27,239 nt of DNA from positions 1-27,239 of the forward strand of contig CAZTYW010000024.1 in assembly GCA_964617695.1 (NCBI GenBank). The letters are read 5' to 3'. The DNA is from CAZTYW01 sp964617695 (GTDB lineage Bacteria > Chloroflexota > Dehalococcoidia > UBA2247 > RBG-13-53-26). The position numbers and the translations under genes were made by a program. The notes under the pieces are model-generated. The model searched no databases. It was not told where the DNA came from and was given only the letters and a program-made list of their open reading frames with translations. Positions 16,406 to 23,615 of the stretch are shown here, piece after piece. Within the stretch, counting starts at the first letter, position 1. Every line of letters starts with the position of its first letter.

Positions 16406-16920
16406 TCCTCCTCGGTCTCATCCTGCTCTGATTTGACGAGATCGAGTGCGCTGAACGGGCACCTGTCGGCGCACACGCTGCAGAGGTCAAGCCCCTTGTC
16501 CGACCGTTTGCAGTTGGACTGATTTATTACGTTCAGGCTACCATCGATCACCTGAAGCGCCGGCGGCACCGGCTCACGCCTGGACAACCTGCCCCCCACA
16601 GTCACGGTCGTCAGGGCAGCGTTGCAGACGGCGACGCAGTCGCCACAGCCGGTACACCTCGACCTGTCCAGCACGTGGTCGGTCCCGGCAATTCGCTCCC
16701 CCTCGCCGATAAGCTCTTTCAGTTTCCCGTAAGAATCCGCAAACTCCTCTTTGAGAAGGTCAGGGCAATCGTCCGGCTTCTTGTCTCTGCTTATGAGGTC
16801 GAAAGCGAAAGCATAGCAGGTCGGGCAACCGCATAGCTTGCAGTTGGTGCGTGGTAACAACCTGTAGATGTGGAGCGGTTGAAGGTCTTTCCTAGGCAAA
16901 CGTCCTCCTGACCAGGACAT
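16402..16920 (-). CDS. Multi-cluster Fe-S protein: CFeSP-type 4Fe-4S domain fused to ferredoxin
   Basis: This 172-residue protein starts with IYRLLPRTNCKLCGCPTC (18-35), a Fes-type 4Fe-4S motif (C27-x2-C30-x4-C35 plus C52) as found at the N-terminus of the corrinoid Fe-S protein large subunit (AcsC/CdhE) and some other redox proteins. It continues into a two-cluster ferredoxin region (C89/C92/C95/C99 and C137/C147/C150/C154). It is the last gene of the minus-strand operon and overlaps the FwdD-like gene by 29 nt. It most likely carries electrons to or from the FwdB-like subunit or the CODH/ACS-like complex. There is no TIM barrel or corrinoid domain, so it is not a CFeSP. A 10-residue C-terminal tail is highly acidic. 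Confidence 0.8.
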   Translation of the reverse strand: MSWSGGRLPRKDLQPLHIYRLLPRTNCKLCGCPTCYAFAFDLISRDKKPDDCPDLLKEEFADSYGKLKELIGEGERIAGTDHVLDRSRCTGCGDCVAVCNAALTTVTVGGRLSRREPVPPALQVIDGSLNVINQSNCKRSDKGLDLCSVCADRCPFSALDLVKSEQDETEED

Positions 16921-17293
16921 CTGACAGCGGAGTGACTTCCTTCCCCGTTGCAGCAGCCGTCGCCGCTATTCTCTTCACATCTGGAAGTCTGGCTACCCCC
17001 GGGTCGTAGCTTGCCAGCCGGTTGGAGTATGGACTGGCGGGCATGCACCCAACACCCTCACTGCAGCCAGTGTCAACCTTAGCCACGACGACTACCGAGC
17101 CTGACCGGCTAGTGAGTTCGACCCGGCCGCCCTCGTTCAACCCCAGCTTCTTTGCATCGGCAGCGGACAGCCGCAAGATGGCCGATTGCTTCTGGTAAGC
17201 ATCGCTCCATCCGTCTCTAAGTCTGACTACCGAGAGGTAGATGTCATCGTAGGTGACAATGACCAGCTCAACAGCCTCTTGTATCGAACTCAT
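16892..17293 (-). CDS. fwdD: Formylmethanofuran dehydrogenase subunit D-like (molybdopterin-binding) protein
   Basis: This 133-residue protein resembles FwdD/FmdD, the separate molydopterin dinucleotide-binding domain that completes the FwdB active-site subunit. Its beta-rich core includes ILRLSAADAKKLGLNEGGRV (about 40-59), the usual start of the domain, then VELTSRSGSVVV and the MPASPYSNRL region. The length is typical for FwdD. The ATG at 17293 overlaps the stop of the FwdB-like gene (ATGA), so the two are translationally coupled, as expected for halves of one enzyme. Its own end overlaps the Fe-S gene. I am confident of the domain; a formyl substrate is inferred only from homology to FwdD. 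Confidence 0.8.
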   Translation of the reverse strand: MSSIQEAVELVIVTYDDIYLSVVRLRDGWSDAYQKQSAILRLSAADAKKLGLNEGGRVELTSRSGSVVVVAKVDTGCSEGVGCMPASPYSNRLASYDPGVARLPDVKRIAATAAATGKEVTPLSDVLVRRTFA

Positions 17294-18674
17294 CCCAACC
17301 CCTCCGTCAGCCGCTTCAGCACATCCTCAACACTGGGACAGTCCGCTTTGACCAACGCAGTCAAGGCCACCTCATCCCCGTCCATTCGTGCCGCCGAGCC
17401 GCCAGACTCCAAACCGGGAAGCGCAGTAGGAATCACCACGTCCGCAGCACTCGTGGTCGGGGTGGCGAAGTGGTCAAGGCAGATTATTCGCTGGTCCTGC
17501 AGGTTCCCCATCAGAGATTGCGGCAACGCAGAGAAAGGATCAGCACACACNNNNNNNNNNNNNNNNNNNNNNNNNNNNNNNNNNNNNNNNNNNNNNNNNN
17601 NNNNNNNNNNNNNNNNNNNNNNNNNNNNNNNNNNNNNNNNNNNNNNNNNNCCTGCAGGTTCCCCATCAGAGATTGCGGCAACGCAGAGAAAGGATCAGCA
17701 CACACAATGAGCACACACCCAGGCACGCCTTGCCTGACCTGTTCCAGGAACGAGAATTCGTTACCATGAGAAACGCCGCCTGCGAAGCTGACACGATTGA
17801 CGTATCCGGTCTCACGGTGGAGCGACTGACAGAAGCCCCGCATATTGGCCTCTGCAACCATGGGAATCACAGCCATCCGCCTCGACCGCCCGAACCTGTG
17901 AACCACCTGGTTGAAACGGCCGAATTCACCACCAAGCGAGTAGCACAGGCCCTCGCCGCAGAAGATGACACAGAAGTGCGACGTCTCAATCAGTTCCGCA
18001 AGCCGCCCTGCTTCCTGAGTCCCTTCGTGCCGTCCGTCCAGGATGGACTCAATAAGCTCCCCGTCCCCCCCGGGCTCGACCCTGAAGCCCGGCCTGCATA
18101 TCGAGGTGAACTCGGTGTCTCTCACCTCGATACAGCTCAAGGTGACGTTCTTCGGCAGCCAGCCGGCGGGGTCCAGGTCGGTGTAGGCGTAGTAGGTAAA
18201 CCTGGATAGATGTCTGGGGTGGGTATGGGGCGGATTGGAGCCCCAGTAGATCAGCAGGTCCGCATTATCTTTGACTTCGGAGAGCGAGCATGTCGGCAAC
18301 TCGGCCTCAAGCATGCTCCGGATCAAAGGGCCGTACGACAAGGACGAGGCATCGTCGATGGTCCCACCCGCTGCTCTTGCCAGTTCGATAGCCGCCGCCT
18401 GGGCCTCCACGGTCGAATTGTCCAGGCCGAAAACCAGAAGGTTGTCAGTCTCTGAGACCAGCCGCGCCGCTTCGCCGATTGCTTCTTCAACAGACACTTC
18501 CCGTCCGGCGACCGTGCTCCTGGCACGGCGTTTCGGATTTGCACCGGCGAAAAGGTAGGCCGCCCCCCTGGCGCAGGCATTCTCCACCCTGGAAAGGCCC
18601 CCAGCTTCGGTCTCAACCTGAATGTCGTCGCAAAGGCAACCACATCCGGTGCAGATCAAGTTCTGGGAACCCAA
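17290..18674 (-). CDS. fwdB: Formylmethanofuran dehydrogenase subunit B-like protein, split by an assembly gap
   Basis: This is a Mo/W-pterin oxidoreductase subunit of FwdB/FmdB type. The N-terminal 4Fe-4S motif CTGCGCLCDDI (C8, C11, C13, C15) with C34 is clear, and the C-terminus ADVVIP...ARMDG matches the family. A 100-N gap (17551-17650) interrupts it, but the 55 bp on each side are identical. Collapsing gap plus duplicate removes 155 nt and gives a continuous 409-residue frame, the normal length, joining GNLQ to DQRII. The metal-ligand Cys of archaeal FwdB (SVCHGP) is Ser113 here (SLSYGP). The start is TTG at 18674 behind AGGAGA. FwdA (formyl transfer) and FwdC are absent from the window, so formylmethanofuran chemistry is doubtful; a formate-dehydrogenase-like or non-catalytic redox role is possible. 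Confidence 0.82.
17496..17550. repeat. 55-bp duplicate flanking assembly gap (left copy)
   Basis: Bases 17496-17550 are identical to 17651-17705 on the other side of the 100-N run. This is the pattern left when a scaffolder fails to merge contigs that overlap by one k-mer. It is an assembly artefact, not a biological repeat. Confidence 0.9.
17551..17650. other. Scaffold gap of 100 N inside the fwdB-like gene
   Basis: This run of exactly 100 N is a placeholder of unknown size. The identical 55-bp flanks and the in-frame protein after merging indicate that the true gap length is negative (an overlap), so no sequence is missing. Confidence 0.9.
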
Positions 18675-18790
18675 GTCACTGTCTCCTGCGCACGCTCATG
18701 CTGGCTCTATTCGCAAACCCACCCGCAGGCCAACCCCTCCTGTGGCCCAGGGCACCACGCCGGCAAGGCCCAGCGCCGTTCTCAGCTTTG

Positions 18791-21007
18791 TCAGTTGGTG
18801 AAACGGGCAGCGCCCGCCTCTTCCACCAGTGTGGCGGGCAATTCCTCGGCCCCAATGAGATAGATCCTTCCCTTGCCCGTCCTGGCAATCCTTCTCATCA
18901 GTTCCGGATCAGCAGACCGCTGGTTGATGCAGATACAAGAGATGCTGATGCCACGGCGGGCAACCCGGGCCGCTTGCCTGAGGGCATACTTCTGCGGAGA
19001 AGGATGCGGGGCCGTTGCGTCACCGTCCGATATAAGAATGATGTGCTGCTTGGCTCTCCCCTTCGGGTGGTGCTCCAACAATTCACAGGCTTTCAGCAGG
19101 CCGTAGCCGATGTTGGTGAAAGCATTCTCGTGCAGCTCAAGATCGATAACCCTGCGAGTCACTCTGCGAGGGCTGCTGGTCAGATCCACGACGACCTCAG
19201 CCAGGTTGGAAAACGAGACGACCGCCACCTGGTCCCTGGAAGTGGTGGCCGCCAGCGACAGGGCAATGGCGCTCTCCTTGGCGAACCAGAACTTCTCAAG
19301 CTGGAACATGGTGCCCGAGAGGTCGATCACCAGCACCACGTCCATTCTCGTGCGGATGTCCTTTATGTTAACTACGATGTCCTCTCTGGTAATCTGCTGC
19401 CTCCGACTGCGGATCGCCTGCCTCATGGTGTCCCTGAAAGAGATATCCCGGTACCTGTCGCCGAAGCGGAAGCGCCGCTTCCCAACCGTCTTGCCCTCTC
19501 CCAGCGTCAGTTTCTTGCCCGCACTGTGCCTTCCATACCCATAGAGATAGGCGCCCTCGTCCAACCTCGGTGTCAGCTTCTCCAGCAGCACATCGATGCC
19601 ACGCTGGCTCAGCGTCCAGCCACTGCTGGTGCGCTCCAGAATCTTCTCCTCCTCCAGAAACTCGAGTGTCCTGGCCAGAGCCTGTCGCTCTGTGATCTGG
19701 GCTATCCTCTCCTTTTCTTTCCGGTACGCCTCAACCTCCTCAAGCAGCTCGGCATCGAGGTTGTCGGATTGATAACGCTCCGGATAGAGCTCTGGCAGAC
19801 GTCTGGCAATCTCCCTGTATAGCTGGGCCAGCTTGCTTTCAGGGAAACGCTTGATCCTTCTGAGCAGCAGGTCGAAGGCACCGTATTTCAGCGGTTTCCG
19901 GAACTTGTCCTCCCTGACAATCTCCTCTACCAGTGTCATCAGGTCTTCCTTGGTCAGGGCGGCTACTTCCTCCTTTGCCGGTTCTTTGCCTGTCGCCCTG
20001 CTGACAATCTCATCGATTATCTGGTCTCTCTTTCCAGGCAGATCGACTTCTGGGGCCAGCTTCAGCCGGTGGGGCAGTGAAACGGCCGCCGCACCAGAAA
20101 GCAGCGCGTCCCCGTCCCTGGGCTCCACCTGGGGAAGACGGGCCAGGAGCTCAGCAAACCTGATCAACCCCCTTGTTCCCACACCCCTCTCCACCTCACC
20201 ATGCTCCCTTGTTTGGTTGACAACCTGGATGGCCCGGTCAACCAGCGCGTCGTCCAGGCCCCCCTCGCCACTCCCCACATGGCTCAACACGACCTCTTTC
20301 TCCTGGCCGGGATCATCCACGTATCCAAGGCGGACAACGTCGAAATTGTCCATCAAATCCAGCGGCAAAGACTTCAACGCCCCCTCACCACCCGTCGCGG
20401 CCACCAGCGTATCCAGTTCCACCTTCTGCTCCAGCCCGCCGATAGACATTACTCCGCCCTGAAGCGCATACATGACCGCATTGAGCACCCGCTCGGGCAC
20501 CCTGTCGATGAAATCGATCACCAGCATGCTCCTGTTGGCCCTCAGTAGCTTGCCCGGTATGAAAGCGCTGGGCGAGTAAATGCCATCCCTCAGGGCTGCT
20601 TCGGGGTCCAGGTCTCCGACGAGGTCTTCAACCGTCAGACCTCCGCTTCCCTGTACCTTTACCATCCTGTCCGCTGCCGGTAGGGTGACACCCCGGAGCG
20701 CCTCACCTTGCGCCTTCCTTTCCAGACACCAGGGACACGACGCATCTTGAGGTGAACAGTGCAGCGGGCAGCCATCGACAACCTCGATGTCGTCCAGGAC
20801 AGCGCAAAGGTTGCTGGCCAGGCTCGTCTTGCCGCTCCCGGGCGGGCCGAGTACAAGGAAATGATGGCCACAGCAAAGGCTGCTCAACAACGCCTGCCGC
20901 TCTCCCGGCTTCACCTCCAGGCCGTCGAAGACGGCGCGGCTGAATTCTTCCGGTCCTATGCGGTTGAGACTAGCGAGGATCTCTTGCCTAAGCAACCTGG
21001 TTACCAT
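18791..21007 (-). CDS. AAA ATPase-VWA fusion, ChlD/BchD-like metal-chelatase-type protein
   Basis: This 738-residue protein has an N-terminal AAA domain (Walker A GPPGSGKT at 54-61), a long charged linker and a C-terminal VWA domain (about 558-738) with a MIDAS site: DLSGT at 562-566, the FTNIG threonine and ISDGD. Walker B reads LVIDF rather than the usual DE, so ATP hydrolysis is probably lost, as in ChlD-type subunits. A Cys insert C80-x3-C84-x6-C91-x2-C94 follows Walker A and matches the spacing of the insert in the MoxR protein at 21781. The gene starts 6 nt after the CooC-like stop. MoxR/VWA pairs remodel or insert metals in other enzymes (magnesium chelatase, CbbQO, NorQD, CoxDE); here a role in maturing the Ni-Fe-S enzymes is inferred from the intervening CooC gene. 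Confidence 0.85.
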   Translation of the reverse strand: MVTRLLRQEILASLNRIGPEEFSRAVFDGLEVKPGERQALLSSLCCGHHFLVLGPPGSGKTSLASNLCAVLDDIEVVDGCPLHCSPQDASCPWCLERKAQGEALRGVTLPAADRMVKVQGSGGLTVEDLVGDLDPEAALRDGIYSPSAFIPGKLLRANRSMLVIDFIDRVPERVLNAVMYALQGGVMSIGGLEQKVELDTLVAATGGEGALKSLPLDLMDNFDVVRLGYVDDPGQEKEVVLSHVGSGEGGLDDALVDRAIQVVNQTREHGEVERGVGTRGLIRFAELLARLPQVEPRDGDALLSGAAAVSLPHRLKLAPEVDLPGKRDQIIDEIVSRATGKEPAKEEVAALTKEDLMTLVEEIVREDKFRKPLKYGAFDLLLRRIKRFPESKLAQLYREIARRLPELYPERYQSDNLDAELLEEVEAYRKEKERIAQITERQALARTLEFLEEEKILERTSSGWTLSQRGIDVLLEKLTPRLDEGAYLYGYGRHSAGKKLTLGEGKTVGKRRFRFGDRYRDISFRDTMRQAIRSRRQQITREDIVVNIKDIRTRMDVVLVIDLSGTMFQLEKFWFAKESAIALSLAATTSRDQVAVVSFSNLAEVVVDLTSSPRRVTRRVIDLELHENAFTNIGYGLLKACELLEHHPKGRAKQHIILISDGDATAPHPSPQKYALRQAARVARRGISISCICINQRSADPELMRRIARTGKGRIYLIGAEELPATLVEEAGAARFTN

Positions 21008-21013
21008 CCAACT

Positions 21014-21775
21014 TCAGGTATAGCTCAGAATCTTGCTGCAAAGCTCGTCAATGGCCGTTGCAGCAGGAGAATCGCTGGGAATCTCCGCCACGGCTCTACC
21101 CAGCAGGTCAAAGCGGGCAACCTCGGGGTCATAGGGAACGTAGACTGCGATCTCAAGTCCGTTGTCTTCAGCCATTCTGTCTGCCAGGGGCCTGGTCTCC
21201 TCCGTCACCCGGTTCACCACAAACACAATTGCCCCGAAGTCTACGGACAGCTCTTCGGCCAGCTCCTTGATCCTCCTGGCGGTCAGCATGCCGTTCTTGG
21301 TAGGATCGGTCACTACCACCATTATGTCAACATCCCTGGTAGTGCGCCGACTCAGGTGCTCCAGCCCAGCGTGGCAGTCGACCACGGTATAGTCGTATCC
21401 TCTTGCCCTGCTATCCAACACCTGCCGAATTACGTGGTTGACAGCGCAGTAGCACCCCTCGCCCTCCGAACGGCCCATAACCACCAGATCAAACTGCGGG
21501 AACTCTTCAACTGCCTCATGAAGGGCCAGCTCCAGGTACTCCTGCTTCGCCCTGGACACCCTGCTGCGAGCCGGGGCATTGATGATGGCCTCGCGGGCCT
21601 GGCCTACATTCCTGGTGGCGGTTACGCCAAGCGCCTCAGACAGATTGGAATCGGCATCAGCGTCCACCGCCAGCACAGTGCCATGTTTAGACAGCCGCTT
21701 CACCAGCATGGCCGACACAAACGTCTTGCCCACCCCACCCTTCCCCGACACGGCGATAGCAAGGCCCATGGCCAT
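21014..21775 (-). CDS. cooC: CooC-like nickel-insertion ATPase for CODH/ACS
   Basis: This MinD/SIMIBI-class ATPase of the CooC/AcsF family delivers nickel to CODH C-clusters or ACS A-clusters. The deviant Walker A SGKGGVGKT lies at 10-18, and the metal-binding CxC is C108-Y-C110 within EGEGCYCAVN, as in CooC dimers that bind Ni at the interface. With the ATG at 21775 it has 253 residues, a normal length. A GTG at 21781 in the same frame lies only 2 nt from GGAGGAG, whereas this ATG is 8 nt away, so I prefer the ATG. It is coupled to the MoxR gene, whose stop overlaps the upstream GTG. Its presence argues that at least one nickel site in the local enzymes is real, most simply the A-cluster of the two ACS-like proteins. 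Confidence 0.9.
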   Translation of the reverse strand: MAMGLAIAVSGKGGVGKTFVSAMLVKRLSKHGTVLAVDADADSNLSEALGVTATRNVGQAREAIINAPARSRVSRAKQEYLELALHEAVEEFPQFDLVVMGRSEGEGCYCAVNHVIRQVLDSRARGYDYTVVDCHAGLEHLSRRTTRDVDIMVVVTDPTKNGMLTARRIKELAEELSVDFGAIVFVVNRVTEETRPLADRMAEDNGLEIAVYVPYDPEVARFDLLGRAVAEIPSDSPAATAIDELCSKILSYT

Positions 21776-21780
21776 CGACA

Positions 21781-22812
21781 CTACTCCTCCAGCACGCCCT
21801 GCACCAGCTCATCGATCAGATCGAAGGGCTCATCATAAAACCTGGACTCAGGTGATGGCTTGATCCTGCTGCCCAGAGAGGAGGAGGCCGCCTTCTTTAT
21901 GTCCTCCAGGCTCACCTTCGACCGTCCCTCCAGCTTGGCCATAGCCTGGACCTTCTCGTAAAGGGAGAGGGTAGCCCTCACGCTGGCAGCCTGGTCCATC
22001 TCCTTCTTCCACGGCTCTTCCCTGGTAGCCCTCACCAGGCTGACCAGGCAATCCATGACCTCCTCCGGCACCTCGACCCCATCCATGCTGGTGCCGTACC
22101 TGGCCACTATCTCCTTCTCCAACTGCGGGGACTCCGGATAGCCCATCTTGACAACATCGAACCTGTCAAGGAGGACATCCGAGAGTTCCTCAACTCCAGC
22201 CCGTTCTCTCGGGTTCATGGTGGCTATCATCATGAAGTCGGCCGGATAGTCCACATCGTAAGGGCCTATGGTGGCTATGCGTTCTTCGAGGACCTGCAGC
22301 AGGGCATTCTGCAGTTTCTCGGTCACCCTGTTCAGCTCGTCAAAGAAGACGATCCCTCTGTTGCCTTTGAGCAGCTTCCCCGGAACGAAGGCCCGGTAGT
22401 CCTGGGGCCCGTACCTGAACGCCTGAGTCGGGTCGATATCGCCCAGAAGGTCCTCGGCAGTCAGGTCAGGAGACCCCTGTAACCTGACAAACCTCTGCTC
22501 ACCGGGAATCGAGACCGCCTCCAGCTTGTCGCCTGCTGCGGTCTTCGCCCTGCAGGTCGGACAGACCGGCGCTTCTGGATCGCAGTGATATGGGCAACCC
22601 TTGACCACGGTTATCGGAGGCAGGGCTGCAGCAACATGCCTGGCAAGCGTCGTCTTGCCCACCCCAGGAGGGCCCTCGACCAGTGTGTGGTGCCCGGCCA
22701 GCAGTGATGCCAGTATTTTCTCCTTGGCATCCTCCTGGCCCACAATAGCACCAAGCATGTCATTGCTCTCAGCTACAAACTTCAGGATGGTTTCCCTCAG
22801 TCCTTCAATCAT
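21781..22812 (-). CDS. MoxR/ChlI-type AAA+ ATPase with cysteine-rich insert
   Basis: This 343-residue AAA+ ATPase has an intact Walker A (GPPGVGKT, 47-54), an intact Walker B (IVFFDELNR), a sensor-like MIATMNP and a C-terminal helical lid, as in magnesium-chelatase I/MoxR proteins. An unusual insert after Walker A carries C73-x3-C77-x6-C84-x2-C87, which could hold a metal. It is first in the minus-strand operon, ahead of CooC-like and AAA-VWA genes. AGGAGG lies 4 nt from the ATG. MoxR ATPases act with VWA partners as protein remodelers in metalloenzyme maturation. Together with the degenerate AAA-VWA protein it probably forms a mixed ring, with this subunit doing the hydrolysis. The target is inferred to be the CODH/ACS-like or Fwd-like enzymes. 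Confidence 0.88.
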   Translation of the reverse strand: MIEGLRETILKFVAESNDMLGAIVGQEDAKEKILASLLAGHHTLVEGPPGVGKTTLARHVAAALPPITVVKGCPYHCDPEAPVCPTCRAKTAAGDKLEAVSIPGEQRFVRLQGSPDLTAEDLLGDIDPTQAFRYGPQDYRAFVPGKLLKGNRGIVFFDELNRVTEKLQNALLQVLEERIATIGPYDVDYPADFMMIATMNPRERAGVEELSDVLLDRFDVVKMGYPESPQLEKEIVARYGTSMDGVEVPEEVMDCLVSLVRATREEPWKKEMDQAASVRATLSLYEKVQAMAKLEGRSKVSLEDIKKAASSSLGSRIKPSPESRFYDEPFDLIDELVQGVLEE

Positions 22813-22828
22813 GTCGCCTCCTGGCTCA

Positions 22829-22858
22829 AGTATACAATAGACATGTGGTTCTACCCAA
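22829..22858 (-). promoter_or_regulatory. Weak candidate promoter for the MoxR-CooC-Fwd operon
   Basis: Read on the minus strand, TTGGGT (22858-22853), an 18-nt spacer and TATACT (22834-22829) form a possible promoter. The start point would fall on the AGGAGG at 22822-22817, giving an almost absent leader, which lowers confidence. The real promoter may lie in the adjacent N gap. Confidence 0.25.
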
Positions 22859-22865
22859 ACCAGCC

Positions 22866-22965
22866 NNNNNNNNNNNNNNNNNNNNNNNNNNNNNNNNNNN
22901 NNNNNNNNNNNNNNNNNNNNNNNNNNNNNNNNNNNNNNNNNNNNNNNNNNNNNNNNNNNNNNNNN
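22866..22965. other. Scaffold gap of 100 N between divergent operons
   Basis: This 100-N placeholder sits between the minus-strand MoxR operon and the plus-strand secreted-protein genes. Unlike the first gap, its flanks do not repeat one another, so real sequence of unknown length is missing and the two sides may not be true neighbours at short range. Confidence 0.9.
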
Positions 22966-22987
22966 TGGCCCGGTGTAAGGTCGCTTT

Positions 22988-23002
22988 TACCACCATGTGG
23001 TA
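22988..23002. promoter_or_regulatory. 15-bp palindrome upstream of the secreted protein gene
   Basis: TACCAC, CAT, GTGGTA form a perfect 6-bp inverted repeat with a 3-nt centre, about 50 bp before the start at 23051. It could be an operator half-site pair or a small hairpin. There is no second copy in the window. Confidence 0.3.
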
Positions 23003-23050
23003 CCTTGATAGCAGATTGAAGCTGGACCGAAAGGAGGGTGACTGCGGAAA

Positions 23051-23575
23051 ATGAAGAGGCTAATACTGGCGCTGTCATTAGCAGCATTGCTGGCCACACC
23101 TGGTGCGGCGCTGGCGGATTCCGGCAGTGGAGTTACCGCCATTGACTGCTGTGTTCCCTCGGCAATTGAAGTCGACGCACCCGACCCCATTGACGACTGG
23201 GAGCTTTGGCCTGGAGACAACACCAAGTCCGGCAAGCTGACGGTCAAAAGCAACCTGGCCTGGAACGTCCAGGTGATGGACGACTTGGACTACGGCAAGC
23301 CCCAGGGCTCCGAGGGCAAGATGGTCGAATGGACCGGCTCGGCATATGCTGAGGACCCCGTGCTACTCGCCAACGCACTCAGGTTTCAAGTAGAAGGCCA
23401 GGATGAGGTGACACTCGGCGGCACAGCGCAAGGCCTGTGGAGCGGATGTCAGGACCCGTGCGCCGTAACGCATTTCGACGTCAGCTTCAAACAGCAGCTC
23501 GATGCTGGCGAGACGGATGCCGTGGGCAAGAACTTCCACATCGTAGTGACCTTCGTCGCCGCGACCTGCGATTGA
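23051..23575 (+). CDS. Secreted beta-rich protein of unknown function
   Basis: This 174-residue protein has a clear Sec signal peptide: MKRLILALSLAALLATPGAALA with an expected cut after ALA (about residue 22). The mature part is acidic and strand-rich, with six cysteines after the signal (a CC pair near the start, a CQDPC pair and a C-terminal Cys) that could form disulfides. The segments LTVKSNLAWNVQVMDD and FKQQLDAGETDAVGKNFHIVVTF resemble WxL-type or pilin-like beta-sandwich surface proteins, but I cannot name a family. GGAGGG lies 12 nt before the ATG, a little far. The next gene encodes a membrane-anchored Ig-like protein, suggesting a surface pair. There is no evident link to the carbon genes across the gap. 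Confidence 0.8.
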   Translation: MKRLILALSLAALLATPGAALADSGSGVTAIDCCVPSAIEVDAPDPIDDWELWPGDNTKSGKLTVKSNLAWNVQVMDDLDYGKPQGSEGKMVEWTGSAYAEDPVLLANALRFQVEGQDEVTLGGTAQGLWSGCQDPCAVTHFDVSFKQQLDAGETDAVGKNFHIVVTFVAATCD

Positions 23576-23586
23576 TGTAGTCAATC

Positions 23587-23614
23587 GGGGCTGGACCGGT
23601 GCAGCTCCAGCCCC
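23587..23614 (+). repeat. 9-bp perfect hairpin abutting the start of the anchored surface protein
   Basis: GGGGCTGGA (23587-23595) pairs with TCCAGCCCC (23606-23614) around a 10-nt loop. The stem ends one base before the ATG at 23616 and begins 11 nt after the upstream stop. It would hide the region where a ribosome binding site should be, so it may lower translation of the second gene or protect the first transcript. No T-tract follows. Confidence 0.55.
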
Positions 23615-23615
23615 A

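Noticed and set aside
17290..17857. Two truncated fwdB fragments suggesting a pseudogene
   Set aside because: The identical 55-bp flanks of the N gap show an assembly overlap; merging restores one full-length frame.
18479..19822. Long plus-strand open frame of 447 codons opposite the FwdB-like and AAA-VWA genes
   Set aside because: It is antisense to well-supported genes, has no ribosome binding site or recognisable domains, and its composition is that of a GC-rich shadow frame.
20759..21838. Plus-strand open frame of 359 codons opposite the AAA-VWA and CooC-like genes
   Set aside because: The opposite strand encodes clear P-loop and VWA motifs; this frame shows no motif and is a shadow.
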